DNA of 64,000 nucleotides from Haloimpatiens sp. FM7315 (lineage in GTDB: Bacteria > Bacillota > Clostridia > Clostridiales > Clostridiaceae). The DNA lies in NCBI GenBank assembly GCA_041861885.1, contig JBGVUE010000001.1, positions 1,538,001-1,602,000 of the forward strand, read 5' to 3'. Positions 47,717 through 56,707 of this stretch are shown piece by piece. How positions within the stretch are numbered: the stretch's first letter is position 1; every line of letters begins with the position of its first letter. The notes under the pieces were generated by a model. It ran no database searches and was not told where the DNA came from. It saw only the letters and a list, made by a program, of their open reading frames with translations. Position numbers and translations under genes: made by a program.

Positions 47717-48911
47717 ATGAACAAAGATGAGTTAACTAATATGGGATTTGCAACTAGAGCAATTCATGGTGGACATACAAAAATTCTGTAGGGGCATTAG
47801 CTACACCTATATATCAAACATCTACTTTTACATTTGAATCTGCAGAACAAGGAGGAAGAAGATTTAAAGGTGATGAGGATGGATATATTTATACTAGGTT
47901 AGGAAATCCAACTAATACAAGCGTAGAAGAAAAAGTTGCATTATTAGAAGGCGCAGAAGCTTGTGTTTCTACATCCTCAGGAATTGGCGCTGTAGCATCT
48001 ACTATATGGTCAGCAATTCAAGGCGGAGACCATATTATAGCTTCTAAAACATTATATGGTTGTACTTTTGCTTTTCTAAGCCATGGCATAACCCGATTTA
48101 ATGTTGAAGTTACTTTTGTAGATGCTACTGATCCGTTAAATATAAAAAGGGCTATGAAAAAAATACAAAAGTTGTTTATTTAGAAACACCAGCTAATCCA
48201 ACTTTACAAATCAGTGATATAGAAAAAATATCAGATATAGCACATGAGAATCCTGAATGTATGGTAATAGTTGATAATACATTTTCTACTCCATATGTGC
48301 AAAGGCCATTAGAATTAGGTGCAGATGTAGTAATACACTCTGCTACAAAATTTTTAAATGGCCATGGAGATGTTATAGCAGGGTTTGTAGCTGGTAAAAA
48401 AGATTTTATTGATACTGTACGTTTATTTGGTGTAAAAGATATGACGGGAGCTTGCTTAAGCCCATTTGATGCTTTCTTAATTGGTAGAGGTATGAAAACT
48501 CTAGACATAAGGATAGAAAAGCATTGCAGAAATGCTTTAAAAGTGGCTGAATTTCTAGAAAATCATGAGGCTGTTGAAAAAGTATATTATCCAGGTCTTA
48601 AGAGTTTTCCTCAATATGATTTATTTAAAAAGCAAATGAAACTTCCAGGTGCAATGATAGCTTTTGAGTTAAAAGGTGGATATGAGGCTGGAATAAAAGT
48701 TATAAATAACACTAAACTATGTTCTATTGCAGTAAGTTTAGGAGACGCTGAAACATTAATTCAACATCCAGCATCTATGACACATTCTCCATATTCAAAA
48801 GAAGAAAGAGAGAAAGCTGGAATTAGTGATGGACTTGTAAGGTTAGCAGTTGGACTTGAAGATGCAGATGATATTATTTTTGACTTAAAAAATGCATTAA
48901 AAGCACAGTAA
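47717..48911 (+). CDS. megL: Methionine gamma-lyase, Cys/Met metabolism PLP family (two frameshifts as read)
   Basis: PLP enzyme splitting methionine to methanethiol, ammonia and 2-oxobutyrate. N-terminal [19 protein letters not shown], the Tyr/Arg phosphate site [17 protein letters not shown], Asp in [19 protein letters not shown] and the PLP lysine in [12 protein letters not shown], where Gly-Asp after FLNGH follows the gamma-lyase pattern. One A near 47780-47784 and one near 48158-48163 restore [14 protein letters not shown] and [16 protein letters not shown]. ~399 residues. Could also be O-acetylhomoserine- or cystathionine-active. Confidence 0.88.
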
Positions 48912-48983
48912 CTTACAAAATATGTAATATATTTCCAATATTCAATTGAATTCTTTCTTTAATAAAAATTTTAGTAACAAATA

Positions 48984-49012
48984 TTTACATAAATGATATT
49001 TTAGTGTATAAT
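48984..49012 (+). promoter_or_regulatory. Sigma-A-like promoter of the Spo0E-like gene
   Basis: TTTACA (48984-48989), 17-base spacer, TATAAT (49007-49012), ~57 bases before the small CDS. Confidence 0.65.
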
Positions 49013-49068
49013 TCATAATGTAATATTTGAGAAACCAAATTGACATTTAGGAAGGATTATGGTTAGTA

Positions 49069-49203
49069 ATGGAGGAGATAAAAGAAATTTTGAACAAACT
49101 AGTTAAAGAGGACAAGGCATCTTTATGTAAAGGGGAAATCCTAAAAATAAGTCAACAACTAGACAAACTTATTTTAAATTATTATCTAAGTAAAAATAGT
49201 TAA
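49069..49203 (+). CDS. Spo0E-like aspartyl-phosphate phosphatase (44 residues)
   Basis: ATG 49069 to TAA 49201-49203. The sequence has the Spo0E family signature ILKISQQLDKLILNYY near its C-terminus, with the conserved Ser-x-x-Leu-Asp-x-Leu-Ile core. Family members remove phosphate from Spo0A~P and delay sporulation, which fits a genome whose spo0A lies in the same window. The nearest good ribosome binding site (AGGAAGGATT) is better spaced for an ATG at 49059 in another frame, so a small indel at the start is possible. Confidence 0.75.
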   Translation: MEEIKEILNKLVKEDKASLCKGEILKISQQLDKLILNYYLSKNS

Positions 49204-49243
49204 AATAGGTTAGGATTATGTTTGTAATCCTAACCTATTTTTT
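49204..49243. terminator. Bidirectional terminator between the Spo0E-like gene and pdxK
   Basis: AATAGGTTAGGATTA / TAATCCTAACCTATT around TGTTTG, then TTTTTTT. Serves converging genes. Confidence 0.9.
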
Positions 49244-49256
49244 TATAAATAATAAG

Positions 49257-50135
49257 CTAAAAACTTTTGTAACTATAGTTTAGTATTGGCATATTTAGAT
49301 TGCTTAAGACTTTTTCTAAGAGTATGCCTTCTCTATTTGGATAATCGAATTCATTGCTTACTTTTAGGCTTTGATTTATAAATTCTGTACTTTTATTTAA
49401 AGCTACAGGTAAGCTTGAGCCATTAAGAATTGAGCCAATTAATACACTAGTAAAAGTGTCTCCGGTACCAGGATAAAATGCATTTAAATATTTAGAAGTG
49501 ATTTTCCAAAAATTTTGATTTTCTTTATCGTAAGCAACTACATCTATAGTTTTTGGATTGTTTTCATTTAGGACACTTGTTATTATTACTATATTAGGGC
49601 CCATATCTGCTAGTCTATAAAGCCAATCCTTAATAATTTTTTTGTCTATAGGTTTTTGATAGTCAATTTTTTCGTTTAAAATATAAGCAGCCTCAGTTAT
49701 ATTTGGCGTTATTATATTAGCTTTTTTTATTAAATTTCTCATATTTTCAACTATAGTAATATCCATTGTGTCGTATAATAATCCATTGTCAGCCATTACA
49801 GGATCTATTACTACTAACGTATTTTCTCTTTTAAACTTATCTATAAAATCAGATACTATGTTAATTTGCTTTGTAGAACCTAAAAAACCGCTATATATAC
49901 AGTCAAAATCTAGATTAAGCTTATACCAGTGATTTATATAAGACTCCATTGAGTCAGTTAAATCTACAAAACTAAATTCTTTAAATCCCCCAGAATGTGT
50001 AGATAATATAGCTGTTGGAAGAGGGCAAACTTGTATACCCATAGTAGATAAAATAGGAATAATTGTGGTTAGTGAAGCTCTTCCAAAACCAGATAAATCA
50101 TGAATTGCTGCAACTCTTTTAATAGGCTTTGTCAT
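49257..50135 (-). CDS. pdxK: Pyridoxamine/pyridoxal kinase
   Basis: Ribokinase-fold kinase making PLP or PMP. 292 residues: IHDLSGFGRASLTTIIPIL, ILSTHSGGF, IDPVMADNGLLYDTM and the ATP/anion-hole motif FYPGTGDTFTSVLIGSIL with catalytic Asp. PdxY/PdxK type rather than ThiD. It converges on a PLP-dependent megL three features away. Confidence 0.9.
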   Translation of the reverse strand: MTKPIKRVAAIHDLSGFGRASLTTIIPILSTMGIQVCPLPTAILSTHSGGFKEFSFVDLTDSMESYINHWYKLNLDFDCIYSGFLGSTKQINIVSDFIDKFKRENTLVVIDPVMADNGLLYDTMDITIVENMRNLIKKANIITPNITEAAYILNEKIDYQKPIDKKIIKDWLYRLADMGPNIVIITSVLNENNPKTIDVVAYDKENQNFWKITSKYLNAFYPGTGDTFTSVLIGSILNGSSLPVALNKSTEFINQSLKVSNEFDYPNREGILLEKVLSNLNMPILNYSYKSF

Positions 50136-50154
50136 AAATTAATGTCACTCCTTG

Positions 50155-51089
50155 TTACATGATAGCTCTATAAGTAAAGTATCCCTTAAACTCTAAAGCC
50201 TCAACATTTTTATCGTCTTTTAATTTATTGTATATATTGCTGATATCATTGTTTTCGCAATTTCTAGATTTTAAAAAAACTTTCAACTCATGCTGATTCA
50301 TGGGATGTCTTTTTATAATACTTAATATAGCTTCATAATTATCTTTAATTTCACTATAAAAGCCACCTTCTTTTAGCGCATCTATAGATACACCACCTAA
50401 AATATTTACTGCCATATTTATAGCATCTTTAGAAGCTTTCTTAACCCATGGCTCAGCAGGAGGTCTTACAACAGTATTAATATAAATTTTTGTATATTTG
50501 ATTTTGCTTATTATATCTTTAATTTTGATAATTGATTTTGCATCATCATTTAGTTCATCTAGTAGCATTATTTCTAACCAGATTTGCCCTTTAAAAATAT
50601 GCGAAAAATCAATTAGTCCTTGTATAGTATCTTCATAATGTATTTTCCCATAGGGCCTATGAATTTTTCTAAAACTATCAATGTCATAAGCATCCAGTGA
50701 AGGAAGTAATATATCAATATCTTCAAGATCTTTTTGCACATCAATGTTATTTAATAATGAACCGTTGGTTATTAATGCAATAGGTTTTGATGTGATTTTT
50801 TTAATTCCTAGAGTTAGTTCTTTTAAATTTGAATATAAAGTAGGCTCTCCTTCACCAACTAAAGTAACTACATCAAATTTAGGACTTTTTTTATGTAATT
50901 TTTAAATTCATCAAGGATATCTAGTACTGAGTAAAATTCTTTTCTATCATTAGTCAAATGGGATGTTCTACCTAATTGACAATAAACACATGAATAATTG
51001 CAGTATTTTTGTGGTATGGTACTTACACCTAAAGACAATCCTAATCTTCTTGATGGGATAGGACCGAATATATATTTATATTTTTCCAA
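50155..51089 (-). CDS. Radical SAM protein with C-terminal winged helix (frameshift as read)
   Basis: TTG 51089 after GGGGG gives MEKYKYIFGPIPSRRLGLSL and the cluster motif CNYSCVYCQLGRT (Cx3Cx2C). One A in the A run at about 50887-50893 joins the N-terminal part to KKSPKFDVVTLVGEGEPTLY (Gly-Glu-Pro motif), ITNGSLLNN and the rest. The last ~70 residues look like a winged helix (HPMNQHELKVFLKSRN). ~311 residues. This family is widespread in anaerobes without an assigned reaction. It lies 19 bases upstream of pdxK. Confidence 0.85.
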
Positions 51090-51284
51090 TGTTATTCCCC
51101 CTTTAAGTGTCATTATTTCATAAATAAAATAAAATATCAAATGTATTAATACATTCGGTATTTTATTTGCAAAATTAGGTTTATTATTATTTAAAGGATA
51201 ATAAAAAAATAAAGGAAAAAATAAGCTAGTTGTTGAATTAATTTATTAAAAATCAATGAAAGAAGAAAGTCAGGTGAGTATGCT

Positions 51285-51581
51285 GTGAAAAACGAAGAAA
51301 AGAAAATAAGAAATATATTTATTATTTTGCTGATTTTTGCTTTATTTATTACTATTTTTACTATAGAAAATTCATCAATAATAACAATAAAATTTATTAC
51401 TTGGAAGTTTAATATTTCTCTTGCTCTAATTATTTTACTTTGCGTAATTGTTGGAGCTTCAATTACTTTGCTTTTAAGTTTAAAAAAAGAGTTGTATTTA
51501 AAAAAAGAAAATAAAAAATTACTAGATAATATATCTGTTTTAGAGTCTAAAATACAAGAAGTGACTTCAGTCAAAAAATAA
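51285..51581 (+). CDS. LapA-domain (DUF1049) membrane protein
   Basis: 98 residues from GTG 51285. Two membrane helices (NIFIILLIFALFITIFTI and ALIILLCVIVGASITLLLSL) around NSSIITIKFITWKF, then a basic coiled coil, the LapA/YciS layout. Alone on its transcript, ending at a terminator. Confidence 0.8.
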   Translation: MKNEEKKIRNIFIILLIFALFITIFTIENSSIITIKFITWKFNISLALIILLCVIVGASITLLLSLKKELYLKKENKKLLDNISVLESKIQEVTSVKK

Positions 51582-51609
51582 AAAAGGGGCGATTATTACC
51601 CCTTTTTTA
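51580..51609. terminator. Terminator between the lapA-like gene and the SASP gene
   Basis: AAAAAAGGGG / CCCCTTTTTT hairpin with symmetric A/T runs, acting for both converging genes. Confidence 0.85.
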
Positions 51610-51624
51610 TTTATAAACATTAAA

Positions 51625-51819
51625 TTATTTTAAGCCATTTTCGTAGTTTTGAACCATTCTTTTTACCATTTCTCCACCAACAGAGCCGTTTTGTTTAGAA
51701 GTAAGCTCTCCATTGTAGTCACTTAGAGGTACATTTAATTCATTAGCTACCTCCATTTTGAATTTGTTTAAACCACCTTTAGCTTCTGGAACTAAATTTT
51801 TATTATTTCTGTATGCCAT
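51625..51819 (-). CDS. Small acid-soluble spore protein, alpha/beta type
   Basis: Coats and protects spore DNA. 64 residues. The hallmarks are KFKMEVANELNV (germination protease cleavage region) and YNGELTSKQNGSVGGEMVKRMV, the DNA-binding signature. AAAGGAGG ribosome binding site. Expected to be made in the forespore under sigma-G. I see no clear sigma-G promoter. Confidence 0.96.
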   Translation of the reverse strand: MAYRNNKNLVPEAKGGLNKFKMEVANELNVPLSDYNGELTSKQNGSVGGEMVKRMVQNYENGLK

Positions 51820-52026
51820 TTTTAATTACCTCCTTTTATATTGTATTGTAATTATATATTGTGCAAATATGATTAATATATGTTAGTAGGTGCATGGAGT
51901 TAAAGTAAAATTATAGTTTTAAAATTAAAAACTTCAAATATAAGATAAGAAAAGTAAGTCTTTAAAATATTCAATCCATTGACATTTGATACAAAAAATG
52001 TAATTATATATAAGAGGAGTGATATT

Positions 52027-52265
52027 ATGAATGAGGAAAAGGAAAAAAAGGTTGTTGAAGATACTCGACGTTCTTATTCAAGCATAATTTCATTAACAAA
52101 CAATTTTCTAAGACCAAATAAAATATCCAATAAAAAAATATATATGAAAAAAGCAAAAGTACTAAAAATAGATTTATTTCAGCTTTAATTTCAATTTCAA
52201 TAATAGTCGGCTCTATTGGAATATTAATATTAATATTTTTCTTAATAAATTTAATCTCAAAATAA
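52027..52265 (+). CDS. Small tail-anchored membrane protein (frameshift as read)
   Basis: ATG 52027 after AAGAGGAGTG. The N-terminal half is charged (MNEEKEKKVVEDTRRSYSS). With one A in the A run at 52132-52138 it continues KNIYEKSKSTKNRFISALIS into one helix (SIIVGSIGILILIFFLINL) and stops at 52263-52265. ~79 residues. Family not recognised. Confidence 0.6.
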
Positions 52266-52295
52266 ATATCCACTTAATGTGGATATTTATTTTTA
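52261..52295. terminator. Bidirectional terminator
   Basis: AATAAATATCCAC / GTGGATATTTATT, symmetric A/T flanks, between two converging small genes. Confidence 0.8.
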
Positions 52296-52490
52296 CTTTT
52301 TACTTTTATTTATTATTTCTTTTGAATCGTACAACTTGGAAGTTGCAAAAACTATTATATTGGTAAAAGTAGATAGGATTACATCAACTACTTTTTCATT
52401 TTCTTTAAATACAAAAATTACGATAGTTAGAATAATCAAAAGGCAGACTATAATAATATGCTCAAATTTTAAATCTCTTACATATTTCAT
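52293..52490 (-). CDS. Small two-helix membrane protein
   Basis: 65 residues from ATG at 52490 (GAAGTGATTTTG upstream). Helices HIIIVCLLIILTIVIFVF and ILSTFTNIIVFATSKLY, basic tail. No family recognised, and the size is holin-like. The terminator at its 3' end supports a real gene. Confidence 0.55.
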   Translation of the reverse strand: MKYVRDLKFEHIIIVCLLIILTIVIFVFKENEKVVDVILSTFTNIIVFATSKLYDSKEIINKSKK

Positions 52491-52691
52491 CAAAATCACT
52501 TCTTATTTATTTTTTAAAATAAAGAATTAAACTAATATTATTTAAAGTAAAAATATGCCTTAACTATATTATATTATTTTAATTATTATTTGGTTAAAAA
52601 TCAAAGATTTTAATTAAGTCTTGATTGAAATAGGAAAAATAATTTATAATTAATGTTATGAATAAAAATAGTAGATATAAGGGTGATAAAA

Positions 52692-53402
52692 ATGATTGAA
52701 AGACTTCAAAAATATATGGCTTCTTGCGGAATTGCATCTAGAAGAAAATGTGAAGAATTTATAAGAGAAGGAAAAGTCGAAGTAAATGGAATTAAAGTAA
52801 AAGAATTAGGATTTAAAATAGATTCATCAATAGATAAAGTGAATTATTTGGGTAAAGAAATAAACCCAGAAGTTAATAAATTATACATAATGTTAAATAA
52901 ACCAACAGGAATTATAAGTTCAGCAAAAGATGAAAAAGGAAGAAAAACCGTAGTAGATTTAGTGGATGTTACTGAGAGAATCTATCCTGTTGGTAGATTA
53001 GATTACGATACTTCAGGACTTATAATTTTAACTAATGATGGTGACATATATAATAAATTAATACATCCAAGAGAAGAGATAAAAAAAGTATATGAAGGTA
53101 CGATAAAGGGGATAGTTTCTCAAGATGAAATAAATAAATTTTGCAATGGTATTGACATAGGAGGATATATAACTTCTAATGCGGAATTTAAATTATTAGA
53201 TGTTATAAGTGGAAATTCTAAAGTAGAAATGGCAATTCATGAGGGAAAAAATCGACAAATCAGAAAAATGTGTAGTTCTATAGGCCATGAAGTAATAACG
53301 CTTAAAAGAAAATCTATTGCAAAAATAACTTTGGGTAGTTTAAAAGAAGGCTGCTGGAGATATTTAACCAAAAGTGAACTTGAGTATATAGAAAATTTAT
53401 AA
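52692..53402 (+). CDS. rluB: rRNA pseudouridine synthase, RsuA/RluB family
   Basis: Converts a uridine of rRNA to pseudouridine. S4 domain first (ERLQKYMASCGIASRRKCEEF), then the catalytic domain with the active Asp in PVGRLDYDTSGLIILTNDG and HEGKNRQIRKMC. I prefer ATG 52692 over GTG 52683, since GGGTGA is its ribosome binding site. 236 residues. Confidence 0.94.
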   Translation: MIERLQKYMASCGIASRRKCEEFIREGKVEVNGIKVKELGFKIDSSIDKVNYLGKEINPEVNKLYIMLNKPTGIISSAKDEKGRKTVVDLVDVTERIYPVGRLDYDTSGLIILTNDGDIYNKLIHPREEIKKVYEGTIKGIVSQDEINKFCNGIDIGGYITSNAEFKLLDVISGNSKVEMAIHEGKNRQIRKMCSSIGHEVITLKRKSIAKITLGSLKEGCWRYLTKSELEYIENL

Positions 53403-53420
53403 AAAATAAGGAGTGACTAT

Positions 53421-53966
53421 ATGTTTGAATATGCAAATAGTGTAAGTGAACTTGCGCAATTTATTATTAAAAATTACTGTAGAAATTTTAATTTTGCAGT
53501 TGATGCAACTTTGGGGAATGGACATGATACTGATTTTTTATCTACATTATTTTCAAAAGTATATTCCTTTGATATTCAAAAATGTGCTATTGATAATTAT
53601 AAAAAAAGCAATAAAAATAATGTTAAATTAATAAATGATTCCCATGAATATATTGATAAATACATAGAGGAAAAGATAGATTGTTTTATCTACAATTTAG
53701 GTTATTTACCAGGAGGTGATAAAAGCATCACAACAAAAGCAAATAGTACTTTAAACAGTATAATAAAAGCTACTAAGATAATAAATAATAATGGAATTAT
53801 TGCAATTTGCATGTATGTAGGTCATCAAGAAGGTGAAAAAGAAAAAAACTGCATTTTAAATTTTGTTCAAGAATTATCAAAAAAGAATTTTAATGTAACT
53901 TTACATAAATATATTAATAGAACTAATAATCCTCCGATGTTACTTATCATAGAGAAAAATAGTTAA
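53421..53966 (+). CDS. mnmM: tRNA methyltransferase MnmM (YtqB family)
   Basis: SAM-dependent methyltransferase. Known YtqB/MnmM proteins add the methyl group of mnm5s2U at tRNA position 34. 181 residues: VDATLGNGHDTDFLS (SAM motif I), FDIQKCAIDNYKK, FIYNLGYLPGGDKSITTK (the N-L-G-Y-L-P-G-G-D-K signature) and CMYVGHQEGEKEK. 18 bases after rluB, same direction. Confidence 0.92.
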   Translation: MFEYANSVSELAQFIIKNYCRNFNFAVDATLGNGHDTDFLSTLFSKVYSFDIQKCAIDNYKKSNKNNVKLINDSHEYIDKYIEEKIDCFIYNLGYLPGGDKSITTKANSTLNSIIKATKIINNNGIIAICMYVGHQEGEKEKNCILNFVQELSKKNFNVTLHKYINRTNNPPMLLIIEKNS

Positions 53967-54091
53967 ATAGCTTTAAAATAATATTAAAAACGTTATTTTA
54001 TTTAGATTTTCTTTTTAATACAGTTAGAATAATTAACAGTTTATAAGAATCTATGATTTGTTAAATAAATGGCAAACAAATGAAAGAAATA

Positions 54092-54120
54092 TTGAAAATT
54101 TCTTCAATAGATGTTAAAAT
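54092..54120 (+). promoter_or_regulatory. Sigma-A-like promoter of the RpiR-family gene
   Basis: TTGAAA (54092-54097), 17-base spacer, TAAAAT (54115-54120). Confidence 0.6.
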
Positions 54121-54170
54121 GAAATATATAATTCACAAATAAACAAATGTTGAAGAAAGGATTGAAGGAT

Positions 54171-55049
54171 ATGGTTGAAACTAGACAAGACTTAATGAGA
54201 ACTATTCAAATAAAATTCCCGAGGTTAAGTAAGGGGCAGAAATTAATTGCAGAGTATATATTGAAGCATTATGATAAAGCTGCATTTATGACTGCTGCAA
54301 AACTTGGTATAAGTGTAGGAGTTAGTGAATCTACCGTTGTGAGATTTGCAAATGAACTAGGATTTTCAGGCTATCCAAAACTTCAAAAGGCATTGCAAGA
54401 GTTAATAAAAAATAAATTAACAACAGTTCAAAGGATAGAGCTATCTAATGATTTGATTACAGAACATAATGCATTAAAAGGTGTTTTAAAATCTGACATA
54501 GAAAATATCAGATCGACATTAGAAAAAATTAACCATAAAAGTTTTGAAGAAGTTGTTGACTTACTTTTCAAATCAAAGAAAATATATATTATTGGTTTAA
54601 GAAGTTCTACAGCTTTAGCAGAATTTTTAGGATTTTATTTAAATTTAATTTTGGATAACGTAAAAGTAGTGGGCTATGGAATGAGTGATATATTTGAACA
54701 AATGCTTGGACTCACTGAGGATGATTTAGTTATAGGAATAGGGTTTCCAAGATACGCTACTAGAACTATAGAAGCATTAAATTTTGCACAAAGCAGAAAT
54801 GCAAAAGTAGTAGCTATAACAGATAGCTTGCTATCACCTTTAGCAGCAAGAGCAGATTATTCTTTAATTGCCCAAAGTAATATGGCTTCTTTTGTTGATT
54901 CTTTAGTAGCTCCTTTAAGTGTGATAAATGCTTTAATTATTGCTGTTGGACTTAGAGAAAAAGAAAACATATCTAGTACTTTTTCTCAACTAGAAGATAT
55001 TTGGCAAGAGTATCAGGTTTATTCTTATAAAAATAAAGATGCGGATTAA
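54171..55049 (+). CDS. MurR/RpiR-family transcriptional regulator
   Basis: HTH_6 DNA-binding domain (FPRLSKGQKLIAEYILKHYD, then VSESTVVRFANELGFSGYPKL) followed by a SIS sugar-isomerase domain (KKIYIIGLRSSTALAEF, KVVAITDSLLSPLAARAD). Such proteins sense phospho-sugars. I take ATG 54171 as the start; an in-frame ATG at 54147 is the alternative. No sugar operon follows, so the targets are unknown. A terminator separates it from gdh. Confidence 0.9.
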   Translation: MVETRQDLMRTIQIKFPRLSKGQKLIAEYILKHYDKAAFMTAAKLGISVGVSESTVVRFANELGFSGYPKLQKALQELIKNKLTTVQRIELSNDLITEHNALKGVLKSDIENIRSTLEKINHKSFEEVVDLLFKSKKIYIIGLRSSTALAEFLGFYLNLILDNVKVVGYGMSDIFEQMLGLTEDDLVIGIGFPRYATRTIEALNFAQSRNAKVVAITDSLLSPLAARADYSLIAQSNMASFVDSLVAPLSVINALIIAVGLREKENISSTFSQLEDIWQEYQVYSYKNKDAD

Positions 55050-55054
55050 TTTAT

Positions 55055-55103
55055 AATGTAGATATAAACTAGTATGTAATAAATAGTTTTGTCTACATTT
55101 TTC
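55055..55103 (+). terminator. Terminator after the RpiR-family gene
   Basis: AATGTAGA...AAACTA pairs with TAGTTT...TCTACATT, followed by TTTCTTTTTT. Confidence 0.75.
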
Positions 55104-55254
55104 TTTTTTAAAATATTTTTAATTTTCAAAAATAAATAAAAAAAGAAGGATTACGTGAAAATGTATAGAATATATTAACTTGTGAGAAATATGAAATTAA
55201 GAAGTGAATAATTAGGCACAATGCAATATAACATTCATATTAGGGGGTATTAAA

Positions 55255-56520
55255 ATGACAAAGGAAACTTTAAATCCATTGGTAAATGCACAAAAACAAG
55301 TTAAAGAAGCATGTGAAAAATTAGGTATGGAGGCTTCTGTTTATGAACTTTTGAAAGAACCATTAAGAGTTATTGAAGTATCAATACCTGTAAAGATGGA
55401 TAATGGTTCTGTAAAGGTTTTCAAAGGTTTTAGGTCTCAACATAATGATGCTGTAGGTCCAACAAAAGGTGGGGTTAGATTTCATCCGAATGTAAGTATT
55501 GATGAAGTTAAAGCGTTATCTATATGGATGACTTTTAAATGTTCAGTTACTGGAATCCCTTATGGCGGTGGAAAAGGTGGTATAATTGTTGACCCTAGAG
55601 AATTATCTAAAGGAGAACTTGAAAGATTATGCAGGGGTTACATTGATGCAATATATAAATTGATTGGTGAAAGAGTAGACGTTCCAGCACCAGATGTAAA
55701 CACTAATGGACAAATTATGTCTTGGTTTGTTGATGAATACAATAAGCTTGTTGGACATAGTGCTATGGGTACATTCACTGGTAAACCAGTAGAATTTGGT
55801 GGTTCAAAAGGAAGAAATGAGGCTACTGGATTTGGTGTTGCCGTAACTGCTAGGGAAGCTGCAAAAAAATTGGGTATTGATATGAAGAAGTCATGTATAG
55901 CAGTTCAAGGTTTTGGTAATGTTGGAAAGTATACAGTTAAAAATTGTATTAAATTAGGTGCTAAGGTAGTTGCTGTTGCAGAATGGTGCAGAGAAGTTGG
56001 AACTTATGTAATTTATAATGAGAACGGACTTGATTTTCAAGCAATGAGCGAGTATATGGAAAAAAATCATAATTTAGTTGAGTTTGAAGGCGCTAAAAAA
56101 TTATCTATGGAAGAATTCTGGGGATTAGATGTAGATATATTAATACCTGCTGCTCTTGAAAATGCAATTACTGCTAAAGAAGCTAAATTAATAAAAGCTA
56201 AGTTAATTTGCGAGGCTGCAAATGGTCCTACAACTCCAGAAGCAGATGACATTATAAATGAAAAAGGAATTACACTTACTCCTGATATATTAACTAATGC
56301 TGGTGGAGTTACAGTTTCTTATTTTGAATGGGTTCAAAATTTATATGGATATTATTGGAGTGAAAAGGAAGTAGAAGAAAAAGAAGAAAGAGCTATGGTG
56401 GATGCATTTAATTCAATATGGTCAATCAAAGAAGAATATAATGTACCAGTAAGAAAAGCTGCTTATATGCATTCTATTAAGAAAGTCTCCACAGCTATGA
56501 AATTAAGAGGATGGTATTAA
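55255..56520 (+). CDS. gdhA: Glutamate dehydrogenase
   Basis: Interconverts glutamate and 2-oxoglutarate plus ammonia. 421 residues (the hexameric ~420-residue class). Glutamate site GPTKGGVRFHPNVS and the catalytic Lys segment YGGGKGGIIVDP, then Rossmann motif VQGFGNVGKYTVKN. The residue at the end of the second strand (VVAVAEW) is not a typical Asp/Glu, so cofactor choice is unclear. PAALENAIT and EAANGPTTPEAD are typical. Single-gene transcript. In clostridia it is a major enzyme of amino-acid metabolism. Confidence 0.96.
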   Translation: MTKETLNPLVNAQKQVKEACEKLGMEASVYELLKEPLRVIEVSIPVKMDNGSVKVFKGFRSQHNDAVGPTKGGVRFHPNVSIDEVKALSIWMTFKCSVTGIPYGGGKGGIIVDPRELSKGELERLCRGYIDAIYKLIGERVDVPAPDVNTNGQIMSWFVDEYNKLVGHSAMGTFTGKPVEFGGSKGRNEATGFGVAVTAREAAKKLGIDMKKSCIAVQGFGNVGKYTVKNCIKLGAKVVAVAEWCREVGTYVIYNENGLDFQAMSEYMEKNHNLVEFEGAKKLSMEEFWGLDVDILIPAALENAITAKEAKLIKAKLICEAANGPTTPEADDIINEKGITLTPDILTNAGGVTVSYFEWVQNLYGYYWSEKEVEEKEERAMVDAFNSIWSIKEEYNVPVRKAAYMHSIKKVSTAMKLRGWY

Positions 56521-56554
56521 TTTTATAAAATAAAAGTAAAATAAATATTAAGCA

Positions 56555-56598
56555 GAAAAGAGTGTTAATTTTAAATAAGGATTAATGCTCTTTTTTTA
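56555..56598 (+). terminator. Terminator after gdhA
   Basis: AGAGTGTTAAT / ATTAATGCTCT (two wobble pairs) with TTTTTTT tail. Confidence 0.8.
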
Positions 56599-56707
56599 TA
56601 ATCATAAATATAATAAAGTTCTATTGAATAAATCCTTATCTTGTATTAAATTATATATAGTAAGTATTACAATGTAGTAAATACAATCTTAATAAGTAGG
56701 TGATGAT

